Shown: piece after piece, positions 59,401 to 64,000 of the stretch
Layout: the number at the start of each line of letters is the position of its first letter
Numbering within the stretch: position 1 is the stretch's first letter
From: Brachycybe producta
Taxonomy: Eukaryota > Arthropoda > Diplopoda > Playtdesmida > Andrognathidae
Reading direction: 5' to 3'
DNA: 64,000 nt
Assembly: GCA_036925085.1 (NCBI GenBank)
Contig: JAUPFP010000058.1
Coordinates: 372,001-436,000, forward strand
The notes under the pieces: generated by a model
What the model was told of the DNA's origin: nothing
The model's database searches: none
What the model saw: only the letters and a program-made list of their open reading frames with translations
Program-made: the position numbers and the translations under genes

Positions 59401-60184
59401 TTATGCAAATTTTTGGACTTGCTTATAACGAATGGTTTTCTCACATTCAATGCAGGGTAAAGATAGCGAATCGAGTTTGGTGGCTGCTTACGGTGAAGGG
59501 AGTGAGTCTGAGGACGAAGAAAGTGGACCATTGGACGAGAGTCGTCTCTTAGATATGCAAAAACTTGCATGTTTACTCTGCAAGAGGCAGTTCCCAAGTA
59601 AAGATGCTCTGATGCGTCACCAGCAACTTTCCGACTTACATAAACAGAATCTAGAGGCATTAAAAAAGTCTACAGAGTCGAGATATCGCGACCGAGCCAA
59701 AGAACGAAGAATTAAATACGGAGAACCAGAGAATCCTCCTCAGCATACTGCTGTGATCAAAGATATGTTTGCTCCTCCAAAACAAACGTGAGACTTATTA
59801 AAATGTTGTTTGAAGCTTTTAAGAAATTTCGATAAATGTGCGGTTTTTGTTTATAATGTAGCAAAGAAACGCCGAAACGTGGAATCGATAGCAGTAATAT
59901 CGGCAACAAAATGTTGAAAGCTATGGGCTGGAACGAAGGCCAGGGTTTAGGTAGAGATAATCAGGGGAGAACCGAAATCGTTGAGGTGTGGACATAAATA
60001 AGAAATTTCAACTTTTTCTCTTTGTGTGTCTGTGTTAATCGTTCGTTGTTGTTTTCAGGCGCAAAGACGAGTTGCAGTTGCAGGATTAGGATTAAAAGGG
60101 AGCAACTATGGAGCTAATGTAGAGGATACGTACAATGAAACGGTTAAAAAAATGATGCAGGCACGCTATAAAGATAGCGAATGA
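53403..60184 (+). CDS. RBM5/10: RBM5/RBM10-type splicing regulator
   Basis: Nineteen coding exons join without a phase break: 53403-53426, 53564-53736, 53912-54029, 54259-54891, 55030-55173, 55258-55389, 55456-55516, 55772-55831, 55899-56126, 56203-56245, 57118-57175, 57742-57885, 58452-58647, 58711-58802, 58881-59240, 59302-59367, 59456-59787, 59862-59985, 60059-60184; 1037 aa. The family binds pre-mRNA and early spliceosomes and sets alternative exon choice. In order: a Tyr/Asn-rich start, a long Arg/Asp/Ser region (about 170-290), RRM1 (302-380; [14 protein letters not shown]), a RanBP2 zinc finger (about 403-425; WNCAKC, FCFKC), RRM2 (about 449-530; [14 protein letters not shown]), an AAAQW linker, a Ser/Thr-rich part, OCRE (about 675-723; [15 protein letters not shown]), a C2H2 finger (C883, C886, H899, H906), and a G-patch (about 964-1010). 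It is longer than human RBM5 (815) and RBM10 (930), mainly in the RS and Ser/Thr parts. The same architecture fits both paralogs, so it may predate their split. Introns hold several MITEs. Confidence 0.96.
53755..53845. repeat. Foldback repeat F, copy 3, in RBM5/10 intron 2
   Basis: AAGAGCCGTTTAGGCC at the left and GAGGCTAAATGGCTCTTTA at the right are inverted partners. Confidence 0.75.
55538..55724. mobile_element. pogo/Tigger-like MITE in RBM5/10 intron 7
   Basis: 187 bp with ends CAGTGAAAACCGTTTAACAC and GTGTTAAGTGGTTTTGCACTG inverted, flanked by TA on both sides. It makes up most of the intron. No transposase. Confidence 0.88.
56463..56760. mobile_element. Foldback family D element in RBM5/10 intron 10 (D10)
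   Basis: Begins TTTAAGGCGGTTTACAATC; arms ATTTAGAAACTAGAAGAGTA and TACCGTTCTAGTTTTTAACA, core TTTTTTAAAATAAGCTTTT, spacer with GACCCAACTTTAACC. Confidence 0.8.
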
Positions 60185-60744
60185 TCTTTCTAAAACGATC
60201 ATTATGGTAACAAAGTGAGACGATTTCATCTTCAAGATTTCAATTGCAAGTTTTTGCAACGTTTTGAATCTTTATTTCATTTTATGTGTTTACTGATAGA
60301 AGCGACATAAAAGTTATAATAACGAAATGAAGCGCGGCGGCGGCGTTAACGACCATACAAAATGGCAGGAAAATTGTAATGCTTGTGTGCTGCATTTATG
60401 GGAGGCTGTTTATATCTTCTGCGTAGTTATTTTTTTATGCTGTGAAATCATTTTTCTTTCTCCCCAATTTGATTTTATTTACTGCACGCTTGCCGTTAAG
60501 TATAACGAAAGCGTGGCTCATGATGCCCTAATTTTTCTTTACTAAGAGAATTAAGGCGAAACGAAGTGTTTTATTTGAACTTATTTTGAACATTGATTAA
60601 AAACTTGTTTGGATTGTACACAAAAATGCTTTATTCATAAGTTCAAATGACCAAATTACAAAGTTTCGATTACATTTAAAATGTCTTATAAGACACGATA
60701 CATAGAAAAAAATGCTTATAAATCAGTTATGTTTTATGCACAGC

Positions 60745-61074
60745 TGATTTTGGAACCCTTGATCATTCTGCCTTTCAGGAGCAACATTAAAGAGAAATTG
60801 AAAGTGCGTTAGAAACTAGAAGGGTAGCTTGAATCACCTCATAGTATGCTCATGTTGATATATTTCAAAAATATTTTTATAGATAAAATTTGAAAAAGAT
60901 TTTTATTTTGGCATAACAAGCGTATTTTAAGATATCAGCATAAAAATATCATTAAGTGATTGAGCTACCCTTCTAGTTTCTAAAACACGTTCAAATTTGT
61001 ATTAATTTTGAACCCTAACGGAAAAATAACCGGAGCTTGAGGGGCGTTTACACTTTAAAACCGCCTTAAGTGCT
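60745..61074. mobile_element. Foldback family D element between RBM5/10 and PDCL (D11)
   Basis: Best-preserved copy: GAGCAACATTAAAGAGAAAT, TTAGAAACTAGAAGGGTAGC, core, AGATATCAGCATAAAAATAT, GAGCTACCCTTCTAGTTTCT, and the terminus GGGGCGTTTACACTTTAAAA then CCGCCTTAAG. It fills much of the 1.2-kb gap between the two converging genes; the rest (60185-60744) is presumably 3' UTR. Confidence 0.82.
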
Positions 61075-61370
61075 TTTGATAGCGATTTTCAAGTTTGAAC
61101 TTCAGTTACAAAGCTTTTTAAAAACAACTTTTGAAAGTGTTCAGAATTAAAGTGTAATTGGAAAGTAGCGTATTGTTCAATACAAGTTAACGTTTTTAGG
61201 GGCTTTTTTTCAAACTATGAGTTAGTTATAAAACTGAAAAAATCTTAACATAGTTCTTTAACTCTTCTAGTTTCTAAAGTAATTTGAATTTTGGTCATAA
61301 AATTTGATTCTAAAAAGCTTTGCAAATGATGTCCAAAAAACGCGATGCCGGAAGCTTTTTTGAGGCTGAA

Positions 61371-62808
61371 CTAATCGACTTCAAAATCACTGCCTCCATC
61401 GTCGTCTAATGACTGCGACTGACGAATTAATTCGGGAACCAACGTCTTGTCTGGTAACATTCCATTCCTTCCACACAAAAATAGGTTTTGTGTTAATATT
61501 AATACAAACCCAATTTAACAGTTTGTATTTAAATTACTCGATAAGGAAAGATTCAACGTTATCTGCAAAGAAATCCTCTCCGAACTCGTCGGTCATCCGA
61601 ACGAAGTTACCAACTAGCATTCCTCCCTTGTAAACCAAAAGTGCCGGCACTCCACTCACTTTCTAACATATTTTTAAACATAAACAAGTTAAAGGCTGAT
61701 ATATTCAAGAAATACAGTAAAAACAACAACTTACAAAACGATTAGTCAAACCTGCGACCGAACTTTTTAACTTGCAGAACTTGACTTGAGGATATTCACG
61801 AGCGAGACACTGCAAACAACCGTTCATCGCAGCACAACCAATAACATCCTTTTATACAGAACAAAAAAATAGTCCTTTTAATATATTTGTTAAATATGAA
61901 CTCAACTCTGCTATACGAACATCTTCATATAAATGAATGATGACCGTCACTTGTTTGTTTTCTTTGTCGATCGCTTCCAAAAACGAATCTCCGTTCTCCA
62001 GAGATATGACACGGCCGAATTTGGGTCTGAAACAACGAAAAACAAACTGTAATGTTTCATAATGGCAGAAATTTCAGATTTCTGCAGTTTCTCTGCATAT
62101 TTCCACAGGTAAGTGCATTTTGTTTTGCAGTTTCCTCTAAAAGATTTATGCAGTTTTTCAGAAGATTTCTTTCATTTCTGCGTTTTAGAAAAAAATCCCT
62201 TTTGGAAAACAACGAATCTAACAAGTGCTGAGATGAAATGATCATTTCTTCCATTCGTTTTTGAACGTATTCCTTTAAAAAGTCATCGTCGAGAATTCCT
62301 TCTATTTCCTTATTCAGTTCCTCTTCTTTGTCTCGCTCTTCGTCCAACTATGAAAGAAAACATGAGGAATTTACTACTATTTTTGTGAACAAAAAAGTTC
62401 TTATACGTTTGATCTGCATGTGAGTGACAGTTTCTTGATTAGTTCTCTCTTTTCAGCTTCATTCTGTTCTCTTTTTTCAGTTTGAAGCTGTTTGTACCGT
62501 TGCCAGTCCTTAAGAACACCTTTTGGTCCAGTCTAAAAATGTGAAATCGAAATATAAAGTGAGCTAGAAATACATTTCTTGACGTTTAAAACGCTTTTAT
62601 TTTGTACATTGACGGAATACCCATCCCAATCTCTTGGTTCTGAAGTACAATCTCTGATTGTAGATGTCTCTTTTGTCAGTGTTCCAGGTTCCCTTCTGGA
62701 GCTCTCTACGGTGCCTTCCGCTTGCTCTTTCTCTTGTTCATCTTCATCACTGCTATCGCAGTAGTAATGTTTTTTTTCGCCAAGAATTTTGTCTTCTAAC
62801 GTTGTCAT
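61371..62808 (-). CDS. PDCL: Phosducin-like protein (PDCL/PhLP1)
   Basis: Minus-strand gene; exons in transcript order 62808-62608, 62532-62407, 62347-62223, 62026-61921, 61848-61735, 61662-61538, 61467-61371 join in phase to 297 aa (human PDCL 301). PhLP1 is a cofactor of the CCT chaperonin in folding and assembling G-protein beta-gamma dimers. Seen: MTTLEDKILGEKKHYY at the N terminus, an acidic Asp/Glu patch, SVNTGPKGVLKDWQRYKQL across exons 1-2, LIKKLSLTCRS, RMEEM, then the thioredoxin-like domain from PKFGRVISL through VPALLVYKGGMLVGNFVR and GEDFFA, ending in an acidic Ser/Asp tail (GGSDFEVD). The thioredoxin fold lacks the CXXC pair (AMNGCLQCLA at the related place), as in phosducins. 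The donor of exon 3 (CACTT|GTTAGA) is weak and chosen by homology; other junctions are standard. It converges on RBM5/10. Confidence 0.95.
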
Positions 62809-64000
62809 CTTTTATGTCTCCTAGTGTCAAATGTGAACGTCTTTTATGTCAAGTGTTTTTCTCTCATCGATTTTCCGCTGCAAAACAGCTTCTGTTTACA
62901 ATTTTTAAAGGCTATTCTGTCTAAACAGATACAGAGTAAGATAACCTTCACTTATTTTGATAAATACTTTGTTATTTATGCTAATATTGATAATAATTTT
63001 GGCAATTTCTGTCAAATATCTCTTATCAAAATTTGTCAAATAAATGATAAATCCTTAGCTAGTCGCCGCCGTTAGTGAATAAATTTGTTAGCCATTCAAT
63101 GCGCGTACATGTACTTTTAGAACAAAATTACAACTTATTTTTCTTTATAATATGTGTTCATGTTATGTAAACAAATAATTTGATTCGTGTCTTTAACTGT
63201 TATTTAGAAAAAAAAGTGCGAAAAAATTATGACATTATTAATTTATCATCGAAATTCTACTTAAGCCGCTAAAAATAAATGAAATGGAATACAATGTCTA
63301 ATTGTTGAAATCAAATGATGAACCAAAATGGCGTTATTTTACTGAGAAACGTTTGAGGACATGACGCCATATTAGGTTTATTTTTATCATAGAATACATT
63401 ACCATGTAGAGCTAGATTTTGTGATTCAAAACTTTAACATGAGAAGGATACCTTATGTCATTATTTATATACCTCTTTTTTATTTTTTTTATACTATTGC
63501 GATTAAGGCAAAGGGAACGACATACAATGAAGTCATGTACAAGATTCACTAAGATTCATCGAGATTAACAGCCCGAGCGTATGTATGACAAGACGTTTTA
63601 CTTCTTAACCGTGTTTTGCTGTGTACTTAGAATATAAATGAAGTACAGAAATCTAGTTAAAACGCGGATAAAATGTAAAATGGCTTACAATACCGTACGA
63701 GATTTACCTTTCCCTAATGGATTGAAGTTCACTTATTGATTCCTAGATGGCGTAATGTGTATCAAACACGTGTTTATTTTTGTCTCTAACTTCCGGCGCA
63801 GAAGCAGATGTTTGTTATGATGTCATTTCATCTTTAAAAATCGCGTAGGTTTTTTAATAGATTCTTGTCTACTTAGATGTATGTCGTCTATATTTAGATT
63901 CACGTTTCTCTTCTTATTTCGCTCTCTCTCTCTCTCTCTCTCTCTTACTCTCGATCTCTCTTTCTTTCGTTCATCTCTGTCTTCATCAAAGTTCACGAGA
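62809..64000. other. Upstream region of PDCL, no gene seen
   Basis: Includes a small GC-rich word cluster (TCGCCGCCGTTAG, 63062) and AAAATGGCG / GACGCCATATT YY1-like words at 63327 and 63365. An interrupted (TC)n run lies at 63920-63946. The small open frames here are not convincing. Confidence 0.5.

Overview
The window is AT-rich nuclear DNA of an animal. The genes have many short introns (about 59-200 bp) with mostly GT-AG ends, their exons are much richer in GC and CpG than the surroundings, and the recognisable products (RAB7, an RBM5/RBM10-type splicing factor, phosducin-like protein, the eEF1A lysine methyltransferase EEF1AKMT2) are close to animal orthologs. An invertebrate is likely; a tunicate is possible, but nothing here fixes the taxon.

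Positions 1-38.8 kb hold almost no host coding sequence. They are filled by small non-autonomous DNA transposons and foldback elements, several with visible target-site duplications and some nested in each other, plus microsatellites. At 19.2-24.2 kb lies a complete Ty1/Copia retrotransposon: two LTRs that read as identical, a 5-bp target duplication, a primer site for a half tRNA, and one uninterrupted 1358-codon gag-pol frame. A TATA box, an inverted CCAAT box and a short exon-like stretch near 29.5-29.7 kb may be the promoter of the gene at 38.9 kb.

Positions 38.8-40.6 kb carry an unidentified 554-residue, His/Gln-rich and acidic protein with two CtBP-binding-type motifs, preceded by two short upstream ORFs. 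At 44.9-46.4 kb EEF1AKMT2 runs on the minus strand. It is head-to-head with RAB7, whose coding exons lie at 50.2-51.0 kb behind a probable non-coding first exon near 46.8 kb and a 3.3-kb intron full of repeats. From 53.4 to 60.2 kb an RBM5/RBM10 ortholog can be assembled from 19 coding exons in continuous phase (1037 aa). It converges on a 7-exon PDCL gene (297 aa) on the minus strand at 61.4-62.8 kb.

The four recognised genes are unrelated housekeeping functions (membrane traffic, splicing, chaperone cofactor, translation-factor methylation) and do not form a pathway. I see no new multi-gene system. The points most worth checking are the unidentified CtBP-motif protein with its upstream ORFs, an in-frame 87-nt intron and an apparent TT-AG splice junction in EEF1AKMT2, the young Copia element, and a palindromic MITE family that spreads CRE (TGACGTCA) and CCAAT motifs.
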